A stretch of DNA of 64,000 nucleotides. Source: JALCLA01 sp965653565. GTDB taxonomy: Bacteria; Pseudomonadota; Gammaproteobacteria; Xanthomonadales; Xanthomonadaceae. The stretch is taken from NCBI GenBank assembly GCA_965653565.1, contig CBFHAI010000006.1, positions 60,506 to 124,505 on the forward strand, read 5' to 3'. The translations under genes were made by a program, and so were the position numbers. Within the stretch, counting starts at the first letter, position 1, and each line of letters starts with the position of its first letter. Shown here piece after piece: positions 30,833-38,559 of this stretch. The notes under the pieces were generated by a model that had not been told where the DNA came from, did not search any database, and saw nothing but the letters and a program-made list of their open reading frames with translations.

Positions 30833-31741
30833 ATGCTGTTTCGCAACCTCACCCTGTTTCGCTTCCCGTCGTCGATGCGCGCCGCCCTCGAAGCCATCGA
30901 CGACCACCTGCCGAACGCGTGCCTCAAGCCGTGCGGCCCGCTCGAACTGTCGTCGCGCGGCTTCGTGTCGCCGTTCGGCCGCGGCGAGGAACAGCTATCG
31001 CACCGGGTGGGGGACGCGATTCTCTTCACGCTCGGCGGCAACGATCGCATCCTGCCGTCGGCCGTGGTGAACGAAGCGCTTGCCGCGAAGCTCGATGCGC
31101 TGCGCGAGCGCGAAGGACGCAACGCCGGCGGCCGCGAGCGCAAGCGCCTGAAAGACGAAGTGCTGATGGATCTGCTGCCGCGCGCATTCGAGCGGCCCGG
31201 CCGGTGCAATGCGTACATCGACCTGGCCCGCGGCTGGCTCGTCGTCGACACCAGCAGCCGCAAGGCCGCCGAGGACGTCGTGACCGCGCTGCGCGAGGCG
31301 ATGGGCTCTTTCCCAGCCTTGCCGGTGAACGCCGAATCGAGCCCGCGCGCGCTGCTGACCGCCTGGATTTCCGGCGAGGCCCTGCCGACTGGCTTCGAAC
31401 TCGGCGACGAGTGCGAACTGCGCGACCCCGTGGACAAGGGCGCGACGGTGAAGTGCAAGCGCCAGGAGCTCGACAGCGACGAGGTGCGCGAACACCTGCA
31501 AGCGGGCAAGCAAGGCTTCCTGCTCGCGATGACGTTCGAAGAACGCCTGTCCTTCACGATCGGCGAGGACATCGTGGTGCGCAAGCTGCGCTTCCTCGAA
31601 ACCGCCACCGAAGCTCTCGAACGCGACGAGCGCGATTCGCTGCGTGCGGAAATCGACGCGACGTTTGCGCTGATGTCGGGCGAGCTCGGGCGGCTGCTCG
31701 ATCGGCTAGCGGAAGAGTTTTCGCTGAGCGAGGCGGGCTGA
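30833..31741 (+). CDS. rdgC: RdgC recombination-associated protein
   Basis: A 302-residue homologue of RdgC, the ring-shaped DNA-binding protein that limits RecA loading. The start LFRNLTLFRFPS, the segment GFVSPFGRGEEQLSHRVGDA and GERLSF-type FEERLSFTIGEDIVVRKLRF are characteristic. RdgC is usually chromosomal but also occurs in phage recombination operons, where it may favour RecT over host RecA. Preceded by GGAGAG. Confidence 0.92.
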   Translation: MLFRNLTLFRFPSSMRAALEAIDDHLPNACLKPCGPLELSSRGFVSPFGRGEEQLSHRVGDAILFTLGGNDRILPSAVVNEALAAKLDALREREGRNAGGRERKRLKDEVLMDLLPRAFERPGRCNAYIDLARGWLVVDTSSRKAAEDVVTALREAMGSFPALPVNAESSPRALLTAWISGEALPTGFELGDECELRDPVDKGATVKCKRQELDSDEVREHLQAGKQGFLLAMTFEERLSFTIGEDIVVRKLRFLETATEALERDERDSLRAEIDATFALMSGELGRLLDRLAEEFSLSEAG

Positions 31742-31742
31742 C

Positions 31743-31988
31743 ATGACGCGCGTCTACGTAGACGTCGACCTCGACGACATCATCGACGACCTCGACATCG
31801 AGGATCTGGAAAAGGCGCTTCAAGACAAGCGTGCAGCGCTCGCCAAGAAAACCAGCGGCGCGTCCGGCCCCCTCTCCGGCAAGCCAGACCAAGCCCTACT
31901 CGAATCGGCCTACTACGACATGCGTGGCACGCCGATGCCCGAAGCGCTCCGCGAATATTTCTATCGCGTCTTGGGGAAGATCGCATGA
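31743..31988 (+). CDS. Small acidic phage protein
   Basis: An 81-residue protein with a very acidic start (VYVDVDLDDIIDDLDIEDLE) and a helical, more basic end. It follows rdgC by one base and overlaps the next gene as ATGA. Function unknown. Confidence 0.6.
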   Translation: MTRVYVDVDLDDIIDDLDIEDLEKALQDKRAALAKKTSGASGPLSGKPDQALLESAYYDMRGTPMPEALREYFYRVLGKIA

Positions 31989-32401
31989 CATCGACCACTC
32001 GCCACCTCGTGATGTCGATCGAAGGCGCGCTGCGCAACCGCGCGTTCGATGGCTTCGTGATCGACAACAAGCCCGCCACGCGGCAACAGGCGGAGACGTT
32101 CCTGAAATACCGGCAAGCAATGGGTGACCGGTTGCTTGATATGTCGGGGGGAGAGTGCGAGGGGTTCAGCGCGCAGACCGGCTGCCCTGGCCATCCCTGC
32201 AGCGATGGCGGGCACGACTGGACACCAATCACTGACGATGTGCCGCTGCCCGGAGAGCGCGTGCTGACGCGCATCGACGACGGTGCCGGCGTTCGCAACG
32301 AGCAAGTTCTGAAACGCATGAAGCCCGGCAACAGTCTGTGGTTCTTCGCGGATGGCTCCGGCTATGTCTACTACTCCCCGACACATTGGAAGCGGCGATG
32401 A
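31985..32401 (+). CDS. DUF551-like phage protein
   Basis: A 138-residue protein. The last 65 residues (HDWTPITDDVPLPGERVLTR, later WFFADGSGYVYYSPTHWKRR) match the DUF551 pattern of phage accessory proteins that begin W-P-x-x-x-x-P and end in thW. The N-terminal half is helical and unrecognised. No activity is known for DUF551. Confidence 0.7.
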   Translation: MTSTTRHLVMSIEGALRNRAFDGFVIDNKPATRQQAETFLKYRQAMGDRLLDMSGGECEGFSAQTGCPGHPCSDGGHDWTPITDDVPLPGERVLTRIDDGAGVRNEQVLKRMKPGNSLWFFADGSGYVYYSPTHWKRR

Positions 32402-33354
32402 AAGAGCGCCCGATCCTGATGAATGGCGATATGGTGCGGGCGGTGCTGGACGGCCGCAAGACGCAGACGCGGCGGCTGGTGAAAGGGTTCGCGCTCGGAC
32501 TTCTGCAGCCCGACAACTTCACGCCCGAGTATGTGGCACACCAGGACAATGACCTTTGTCCGCACGGAAAGGTTGGTGATCGACTCCTGCCTGCAATGCA
32601 AATGCCTGGCTACGATGACCGCTACTGCACGGACACGCACGGGGCGGTTTGGTCAACTGCGAAAGGACAGTGGCGTCGTCTAAGGCCGGGCACAACTTCG
32701 AAAGGCTACGCCAGCATCACTCCGGCACGCGATGGCCGTTATGAAACGCAGCTTGTGCATCGTCTCGTCTGTGAGTCCTTCTATGGGGCGCCGCCGCAAG
32801 GGCTCGATCAAGTTCGTCACTTAAACGGCGATCAGTGTGACAACGCGCCCGACAATTTGGATTGGGGAACGCACGAGCAAAACTGGCTTGATCGTGCGGC
32901 GCACGGTCGAGGCATGGGCGAAAGTCACCATGCGGCGAAGCTTTCCGAAGTGGATGTTTGCGAGATTCGAAATTCATCGCTTAGCCAGCGCGCACTGGCT
33001 CGCCGCTATGGTGTAGCGCAGTCGACGATTTCGTCTGTACTTGCAGCCGAAACATGGCGCGGCGACCACCTCCCGGCTCCGCCAAATTTGCCGCGCTGGG
33101 CCTCGCGCCTCACGCTCGAAATCGTCGGCGTGCGCGTCGAAAGATTGCAAAGCATCAGCGAGGACGACGCGATAGCCGAGGGGCTGTCGCACCATCCTGC
33201 GCTCAACGCATGGCACGCACCGAGCACGCCGAACGTGACCTTCACCGATCCGCGCCGGGCCTTTGCCGGCCTGTGGGCGTCGATCTATGGCGCCGACTCG
33301 TGGGACGCCAATCCCTTCGTGTGGGTGATCGAGTTCCGGCCGGTGACGCCATGA
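32398..33354 (+). CDS. ASCH-type phage protein interrupted in frame by an HNH element
   Basis: A 318-residue continuous reading frame. Residues 1-64 (MKERPILMNGDMVRAVLDGR, KTQTRRLVKG, HGKVGDRLL) and 221-318 (LPRWASRLTLEIVGVRVERL, FVWVIEFRPV) are the two halves of a common phage ASCH-like protein. Residues about 65-220 are a complete HNH-type homing endonuclease with HTH. In uninterrupted relatives GDRL is followed by W-x-R-E-T-W, and here ETWR reappears at 218-221 as the insert ends. Whether the insert destroys the ASCH fold or leaves it as a loop is unknown. Confidence 0.75.
   Translation: MKERPILMNGDMVRAVLDGRKTQTRRLVKGFALGLLQPDNFTPEYVAHQDNDLCPHGKVGDRLLPAMQMPGYDDRYCTDTHGAVWSTAKGQWRRLRPGTTSKGYASITPARDGRYETQLVHRLVCESFYGAPPQGLDQVRHLNGDQCDNAPDNLDWGTHEQNWLDRAAHGRGMGESHHAAKLSEVDVCEIRNSSLSQRALARRYGVAQSTISSVLAAETWRGDHLPAPPNLPRWASRLTLEIVGVRVERLQSISEDDAIAEGLSHHPALNAWHAPSTPNVTFTDPRRAFAGLWASIYGADSWDANPFVWVIEFRPVTP
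32590..33058 (+). mobile_element. HNH homing-endonuclease insertion
   Basis: Encodes a tandem beta segment (RYCTDTHGAVWSTAKGQWRR), the HNH core VHRLVCESFYG and VRHLNGDQCDNAPDNLDWGT (His121, His141), and an HTH (SQRALARRYGVAQSTISSVL). Base composition is visibly less GC-rich than the flanks. No intron borders are recognisable and the reading frame is open, so this looks like an in-frame ORF insertion rather than a spliced intron or intein (no intein splice motifs). Confidence 0.7.
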
Positions 33355-34451
33355 GCGAGACAACTTCGATTGAGTGGTGCGACTCGACATTTAACCCCTG
33401 GGTCGGTTGCACGAAAGTCTCGCCGGCCTGCGATCACTGCTACGCCGAACGCGACATGGCGATCCGGCTCAAGATGGTGGAATGGGGCGCAGGTAAGCCC
33501 CGTCACCGCACCAGCGCCGCGAACTGGCGCAAGCCGATACTTTGGAATCAGATGCATGTTCGCCTCGTCGATGGCGAGCCTCTGCGTTCCACCGGCGCGA
33601 CCCTGCGCGGCGGAAAGCGAGTCACAGAGCACGCTGTGCCTCTGAATGATCGCCGCGATAGCCGCATGATCGATCCCGCGGATTGGGATGCTGCGCCTGT
33701 CTGGCGGCGCCGCGTGTTCTGCGCGAGTCTCGCGGATGTGTTCGACAACGAAGTGCCGGCATCGTGGCGCGCGGATCTGTTCGGCCTGATTCGCTCGACG
33801 CCGAACCTCGACTGGCTGCTGCTCACGAAGCGCATCGGCAACGCCGAACGGATGATCGACGAGGCCGGCGGCTGGTCGGGCATCGGCGGTGGCGGCGGGC
33901 TGCGGAATCCGCTGCCGAACGTGTGGCTCGGCGCCACCGTCGTCACCCAGGAAGAAGCCGATCGCGACATACCGAAGCTGCTGGCGACGCCGGCGCGCGT
34001 GCGGTTTCTGTCGATCGAGCCGATGCGGGGCGCGGTCGACCTGTCGCGGTTCCTCGATATTTACCAGTACGAGGAAGGCGATTCATGGCGGCCCCGCAAC
34101 CTGTCTCGACCCGAAAAGTCGCCGGATTGGGTCATCGCCGGCGGCGAGTCCGGACCGCATGCGCGGCCTGCGCACCCGGATTGGTTTCGAAGTCTGCGCG
34201 ACCAATGCGCCGGTGCAAGTGTGCCGTTCCTGTTCAAGCAGCATGGTGAATGGGTGTCAGCGGGAGAGCCAGCGTTCGGGAAAAGCCCATGCCGCGAAAT
34301 CGCTTTGCTACGTGACGATGGCAGCCGCGTGGATCCGGCCAGCGCCGAAGGTAGGGACGAAAACGCACCAGTCGTCACCATGAGCCGCGTGACCAAGAAG
34401 CAAGCAGGCCGCCTGCTCGACGGCGTTGAACACAACGGATTCCCGGCATGA
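33351..34451 (+). CDS. DUF5131 / phage Gp37-Gp68 family protein (radical-SAM-like)
   Basis: A 366-residue protein starting SIEWCDSTFNPWVGCTKVSP and continuing ACDHCYAER. Cys20, Cys27 and Cys30 form a CxxxxxxCxxC cluster site like that of radical-SAM relatives (spore photolyase-like fold). Later family segments are RVFCASLADVFD, WLLLTKR, LPNVWLGATV, RFLSIEPM and WVIAGGESG. Residues about 70-115 appear as an extra segment compared with the typical spacing. The substrate is unknown. ATGA overlaps both neighbours. Confidence 0.85.
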   Translation: MSETTSIEWCDSTFNPWVGCTKVSPACDHCYAERDMAIRLKMVEWGAGKPRHRTSAANWRKPILWNQMHVRLVDGEPLRSTGATLRGGKRVTEHAVPLNDRRDSRMIDPADWDAAPVWRRRVFCASLADVFDNEVPASWRADLFGLIRSTPNLDWLLLTKRIGNAERMIDEAGGWSGIGGGGGLRNPLPNVWLGATVVTQEEADRDIPKLLATPARVRFLSIEPMRGAVDLSRFLDIYQYEEGDSWRPRNLSRPEKSPDWVIAGGESGPHARPAHPDWFRSLRDQCAGASVPFLFKQHGEWVSAGEPAFGKSPCREIALLRDDGSRVDPASAEGRDENAPVVTMSRVTKKQAGRLLDGVEHNGFPA

Positions 34452-34783
34452 ATCAGACCATCGATCAAATCGCGCTGGCTGCCGTCGCGCGTGGCATGCC
34501 GGCCGACACCACGCCCGAGGCTGCGGCAACGATGAAAGCGGCGATCGTTGAAGCCTTCACGCCCTACTTCGCGCCGCCGCCCAGCAGCGACGGTGGACGC
34601 CAGCGCACACCTTTCTATCAGTTGGTGCGCCAAGCCGTACGCAACGCGGGCTATGGCAGCAAGAAGCGCCAACAGCGCTGGGCGCACCTCGTCGACACGA
34701 TGGCCGTCGGAAGCACCTTCGCGCAGGAGTTGTGCGCATGGGCCGGCGTTGACCCTGACGAACTAACCGGAAACTACCAATGA
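34448..34783 (+). CDS. Hypothetical phage accessory protein
   Basis: A 111-residue protein with a helical N-terminus (IDQIALAAVARGMPADTTPE) and a basic middle (QLVRQAVRNAGYGSKKRQQR). No recognised motif. ATGA overlaps on both sides. Confidence 0.6.
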   Translation: MNQTIDQIALAAVARGMPADTTPEAAATMKAAIVEAFTPYFAPPPSSDGGRQRTPFYQLVRQAVRNAGYGSKKRQQRWAHLVDTMAVGSTFAQELCAWAGVDPDELTGNYQ

Positions 34784-35688
34784 ACGAACGAATTTCCGAT
34801 GTCCGGCTCGACACCATCGAACAATTCCCGAGCGCATGCGCGGCGATGAGTCTGATCGAGCAGCGCGAGCTCGTGCGGGGCTATCGCGAAATGTTGGTGA
34901 TGCGAGCCCACCAGGAGACGACAGTGAACGATTCGATGTTGGGCGCGCAGGGGATGGCGAAGAAAGAATTGCTCTCCACGATTGATGAGGCGCGTATGCA
35001 TATGCACGGTCGTCTGAGCAGCCCCGGAGCGCGCGAGATAACAGATGGTCGTCTTGCAGTCGCCCGCGCCGCCATCGAACGCCTCTGCGCCGACCTTGAG
35101 GACGCCCGACGATTCCACACGAACGAGCACAAGGACCGCATGGCTGCCGAAGCCGAGCGCGACGAGCTAGGGATACAAGTTTTCGAGGGGAAACTTCAGT
35201 GGAACTGTGTCGCTACAACTATTGGTGCGAATGGTGACGACGTAGATGACGTTTTCTCGAAGGCCAAGGAACTGTCCGATTTGTGGGCAATGACGCCACG
35301 AGTGAATATCAAATGCGTCATCGAAGGCGATGGCATCGGCGGGTCAACTGATCTGCGAGTGTTGCGTGTCGAGCGTGAAGACGACGGCAGCTACACGGCG
35401 GTGACTGACTTCTGGCCTCACGATCCGCCCGCCCCCGCTGGTGCGGCGAGTGCGAAGGCGAGTCGGTATGACTGGAAGGATGCGCCGGAGTGGGCGATGT
35501 GGATGGCTACGGATGCTGATGGTGTCGTGTATAGGTTTGAGCACAAGCCTGATCGCCAGTGGGGCAGCGAGGAATGGATAGCCTACGGTGGCAGAACTGA
35601 GGTTGACATTGCGTCAGATGATCTGCCCTGCCCCGACTGGCGCGACTCCCTCGAACCGCGCCCTGCCGCCGATGGGGGTGTTGAGTGA
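34780..35688 (+). CDS. Modular phage accessory protein
   Basis: A 302-residue protein: helical N-terminal half (TIEQFPSACAAMSLIEQREL; RAAIERLCADLEDARRFHTN) and a C-terminal module YDWKDAPEWAMWMATDADG...EWIAYGG of the kind often found at the ends of Ea22-like accessory proteins. It probably arose by shuffling of modules. Function unknown. Confidence 0.6.
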   Translation: MNERISDVRLDTIEQFPSACAAMSLIEQRELVRGYREMLVMRAHQETTVNDSMLGAQGMAKKELLSTIDEARMHMHGRLSSPGAREITDGRLAVARAAIERLCADLEDARRFHTNEHKDRMAAEAERDELGIQVFEGKLQWNCVATTIGANGDDVDDVFSKAKELSDLWAMTPRVNIKCVIEGDGIGGSTDLRVLRVEREDDGSYTAVTDFWPHDPPAPAGAASAKASRYDWKDAPEWAMWMATDADGVVYRFEHKPDRQWGSEEWIAYGGRTEVDIASDDLPCPDWRDSLEPRPAADGGVE

Positions 35689-36080
35689 GCGGGGCGAAGG
35701 TTGACGTGCTGTCGGGGGAGCGTATCTGCGACGCCACACTTCGCTTTGAAATCCTGTCCTACCAAGCAATGAGCAAGACGGAGCACTCGCAACATACGCG
35801 CGACGTGATGGCAGCATTGATTGAACTTGCAGAACACCGCGCCGCCCTCGCCGCCACGAAGCCCCAGGGTTCCGCAGGGAACGAAGGCGGGGGGGGCGTG
35901 AGCGCGTGGGAGGTTTGGCCGTTCGGCGGATATCCCTATCGGGTTTCACGGCTCGCATATGCGAACGCCCTGGGTTCGCGCTACGTCTTGGCTCGCGGAA
36001 GAACCGGCGTCCTGCGCTTTTTCACGCGTAAGCACGCACAGCGACACGCCGACAAACTCAACGCGGAGCAATCGAAATGA
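35685..36080 (+). CDS. Hypothetical phage accessory protein
   Basis: A 131-residue protein from a GTG overlapping the previous stop (GTGA). The N-terminal half is helical (HTRDVMAALIELAEHRAALA), then a Gly-rich linker, then YPYRVSRLAYANALGSRYVL with a basic end. Function unknown. Confidence 0.55.
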   Translation: MSGAKVDVLSGERICDATLRFEILSYQAMSKTEHSQHTRDVMAALIELAEHRAALAATKPQGSAGNEGGGGVSAWEVWPFGGYPYRVSRLAYANALGSRYVLARGRTGVLRFFTRKHAQRHADKLNAEQSK

Positions 36081-37225
36081 CCCCCGACACTCCCCGCCCT
36101 GCGGCGCCTGCTGCGGATTATGTTTCTGTTCCGCGCGTGCTGACGGAAGAAATGATCCGGACGTTCCACGACCGCATCCTGATCGCCTGCAACGCCCGCT
36201 ACAAATCGGCGTCGGTGCTGAACCTCAAGAAGCTATGGGAAGCCATGATTGCCGCAGCACCCACCCCGCCAGCGGCGAGCGAGGGGGCGGATAACTTCGG
36301 CTTGTCGCCCGACAAGATCGCGCGCCTGCTGGAATCCACACTCAAGCCGGAGGCGATCAGCGGTGACGCAGCAACGCAGCAGGAACGTGTCGACGAATTG
36401 CTTCATTGGTTCGCGCGCTTCGCTGACGGCAACGCGAATTCCAAGTGGGCGATGCAGCATGCCTATGAGTTGGCCTACTACATCGCGACGAACGGGATGA
36501 ACCGGCGCATCGACGTGTCAGCGATCCGGCAAGCCGGGTTTATCGAAGGATGCAACATCACGCCGCAAGAACGTTCGTTGTTGCAACGGACCGGAGCTAT
36601 CGCCACCGCCACGCCGGAAGCGGGGAAGGTGGATGAGGCGATGGTGGAGCGGGCGGCGAAGGCGATCAAGTATTCCCGTCACGGGCACTTGCTTGATGGC
36701 GATGCGCCCGAAGAACTGGCCCGCGCCGCCCTCGCAGCCGCCGGACTAGCGGGTGGGGAGGGGGCGGAATTGCGGGCGAAGATTGCTGCGCTCGCCGATT
36801 TCTGGTCGAAGCCGAGTGACGCGGTGGCATATCCCGAGGCAACGGTTTCACAGTGCGGTGCGCGATTGCGCGAATTGCTGTCCGCCCACCCCGAGAGCGC
36901 GGCGCGGCAGGATGCGGTTGCGTGGGCTCTTTACTCCGGCAGCGAATTGCTGAATGTCTACGTCCACAGGTCGCGCGCGGACGAGGCCTTCCTACGGCTA
37001 CGCGTATCTGGAATCGACGCGGATCGGCCTGCGCGGCTAGAACCACTCTACGCCGCACCCGTCGCCGCGCCCCAGCAGGCGGGAGAGGGTGTGTGCGACG
37101 CCTGTGATGGCACGGGCGAGGTTTGCGATGGGGAAGGAATCGTCCATCCATGTAACCGCGGCTGCATGACGCCGGAATACCGCGCACAGCTAATCACCGC
37201 AACCCAGGAGCCCGACCATGGCTGA
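36077..37225 (+). CDS. Long modular phage accessory protein with Cys-rich C-terminus
   Basis: A 382-residue protein of several short modules: an N-terminal YVSVPRVLTEEMIRTFHDRI, a segment with EAMVERAAKAIKYSRHG...ELARAALAAAG, a central ALYSGSELLNVYVHRSRADE, and a CDACDGTGEVCDGEGIVHPC zinc-type end. Similar modules recur in accessory genes of many temperate phages. Its stop overlaps the next start by 8 bp inside a 17-bp repeat. Function unknown. Confidence 0.6.
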   Translation: MTPDTPRPAAPAADYVSVPRVLTEEMIRTFHDRILIACNARYKSASVLNLKKLWEAMIAAAPTPPAASEGADNFGLSPDKIARLLESTLKPEAISGDAATQQERVDELLHWFARFADGNANSKWAMQHAYELAYYIATNGMNRRIDVSAIRQAGFIEGCNITPQERSLLQRTGAIATATPEAGKVDEAMVERAAKAIKYSRHGHLLDGDAPEELARAALAAAGLAGGEGAELRAKIAALADFWSKPSDAVAYPEATVSQCGARLRELLSAHPESAARQDAVAWALYSGSELLNVYVHRSRADEAFLRLRVSGIDADRPARLEPLYAAPVAAPQQAGEGVCDACDGTGEVCDGEGIVHPCNRGCMTPEYRAQLITATQEPDHG

Positions 37226-37427
37226 GCGATCCGTGATGATTCGCTGCAAGCGATGCGTCAACTGCGATGAACTACCGCGCGTTCGACAGGTTGCCGGAAG
37301 CCTGCCGTGGGAAGTTCACCACTTCTGCATTTCCGTGTACTCACTGACATCGCACCAGAAAACGCGCAACGCCTGCGCGACGGCGTGGAACGAACACAAC
37401 GGGAAAAATCGGAGCGACCATGGCTGA
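37218..37427 (+). CDS. Small Cys-containing phage protein, repeat-bracketed
   Basis: A 69-residue protein (MIRCKRCVNCDELPRVRQVA) with CKRCVNC, probably metal binding. Its start and its end both fall in copies of the same 17-bp sequence, so it is bracketed as a unit. Function unknown. Confidence 0.55.
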   Translation: MAERSVMIRCKRCVNCDELPRVRQVAGSLPWEVHHFCISVYSLTSHQKTRNACATAWNEHNGKNRSDHG

Positions 37428-37881
37428 GCGAGTGAGTGCTGAGCAGGCGAAGGGGCTGCGCGCGGTGGCTTTTGGCGTGCCGGATGGTCGCGGTGGCGTG
37501 AAGTTCGGTAAAGGGTGGGGATTCGCGCCATCGTTCAATGAGGTAATCGGCGCAACAGAAGCCCTGTACAACGAGACACAAGTGATCCGCCTGCACGAAC
37601 AACTAGCCGCCCTCTCGGCCGAGGTTGAGAGGCTGCGGGAGGATGCGCAGTGGCGGCCGATTGAGACGGCTCCCCACAACACTTGGCCGCCGCACTACTT
37701 TCTAATGTACGGGAAAGGTGGCTACTTCGACGAGAATGGCAGTGTCGAGAAGGGGCTGAATTCCGACGATGGCATTATTTTCGTCAACGGCCTGCCCGCC
37801 CCCGAAGCTTCGCACTGGAAACCACTGCCAGAACCGCCCGCCCAGGATGCCGGGGCGATGGGTGGTGAGGGAGCATCCTGA
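37420..37881 (+). CDS. DUF551-like phage protein
   Basis: A 153-residue protein: N-terminal AERVSAEQAKGLRAVAFGVP, a coiled-coil linker (HEQLAALSAEVERLREDAQ) and a C-terminal WRPIETAPHNTWPPHYFLMY...SHWKPLPEPP module of DUF551 type. It shares its start sequence with the preceding gene. Function unknown. Confidence 0.65.
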   Translation: MAERVSAEQAKGLRAVAFGVPDGRGGVKFGKGWGFAPSFNEVIGATEALYNETQVIRLHEQLAALSAEVERLREDAQWRPIETAPHNTWPPHYFLMYGKGGYFDENGSVEKGLNSDDGIIFVNGLPAPEASHWKPLPEPPAQDAGAMGGEGAS

Positions 37882-38255
37882 TGTGCTGGTCTATCGGCTA
37901 CGACTCGAACCACCGGCGTGACATCGGCTATGGCGTGCCGGCGACGTGCGATCACCCTGGCTGCGGTGCGCAAATCAACCGCGGCCTGGGCCATGTGTGC
38001 GGCGGGGAGCCCTACGGCGGCGAGCGTGGGTGTGGCCTATTTTTTTGCTGGGAACACCTGCGCGTGCCGACGATGCAAATTGCGTCGATGCTGTGCGAAC
38101 GCTGCTACCCGCGCAGGCGGAAGCCGTTTCCGCTGACACCGGATTTGCCCGATTGGTTGCGGCACAAGCTCAACGATCCATCGTGGACGCAATGGCGCGG
38201 CGAGCACCCCCAAGAAGTTGCGCTGATACGAGCGACGCTCGCCACAGCAACATGA
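37881..38255 (+). CDS. Zinc-binding phage protein
   Basis: A 124-residue protein with paired cysteines and His throughout: TCDHPGCGAQINRGLGHVCG, GCGLFFCWEHL and LCERCYPRR. The arrangement resembles a small cross-brace zinc finger. It begins on the last base of the previous stop. Substrate or partner unknown. Confidence 0.65.
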   Translation: MCWSIGYDSNHRRDIGYGVPATCDHPGCGAQINRGLGHVCGGEPYGGERGCGLFFCWEHLRVPTMQIASMLCERCYPRRRKPFPLTPDLPDWLRHKLNDPSWTQWRGEHPQEVALIRATLATAT

Positions 38256-38353
38256 AAAAGAGCCCCCATTGCGTCCCCGTTTACCCACTTAACGGAACCG
38301 CAGCCGCAGTTTCGTGCTCCCTGTGGCTCGTCATCAGCAGGGGAGCGTTGTGA
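38252..38353 (+). CDS. 33-residue microprotein
   Basis: A short ORF whose ATG overlaps the preceding stop (ATGA) and whose TGA overlaps the next GTG (GTGA). The sequence includes a weakly hydrophobic part (AAVSCSLWLVI). Coupling at both ends suggests it is translated, perhaps as a linker for ribosome transfer. Confidence 0.45.
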   Translation: MKKSPHCVPVYPLNGTAAAVSCSLWLVISRGAL

Positions 38354-38559
38354 TCGGGACCGTGCTCGAAACCGAAGATTTGAAGAAGCTGACTCAGTAC
38401 AAGGGCCCGCACGACGCTGCGAAATGCCTCGTCGACCAGGGCGTGCAGGTGTTGTGGGGCAAAGACGGCCCGTTCACTACCATCGAAGCCATCAATAAGG
38501 CCCTCGGGGTTCTGCCTGCTGGCACCCCGCAGGACGGGTACGATCCGTCAGGCACATGA
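38350..38559 (+). CDS. DUF4224-like small protein before integrase
   Basis: A 69-residue protein (VLETEDLKKLTQYKGPHDAA and VQVLWGKDGPFTTIEAINKA) of the DUF4224 type, which commonly precedes phage integrases and may serve as an excisionase-like or regulatory partner. The GTG at 38350 overlaps the previous stop; AGGGGAG lies upstream. Its stop overlaps the integrase ATG. Confidence 0.7.
   Translation: MIGTVLETEDLKKLTQYKGPHDAAKCLVDQGVQVLWGKDGPFTTIEAINKALGVLPAGTPQDGYDPSGT

Noticed and set aside
32398..33354. Intein in the ASCH-type protein
   Set aside because: No N-terminal Cys/Ser block or C-terminal HN splice junction flanks the HNH module.
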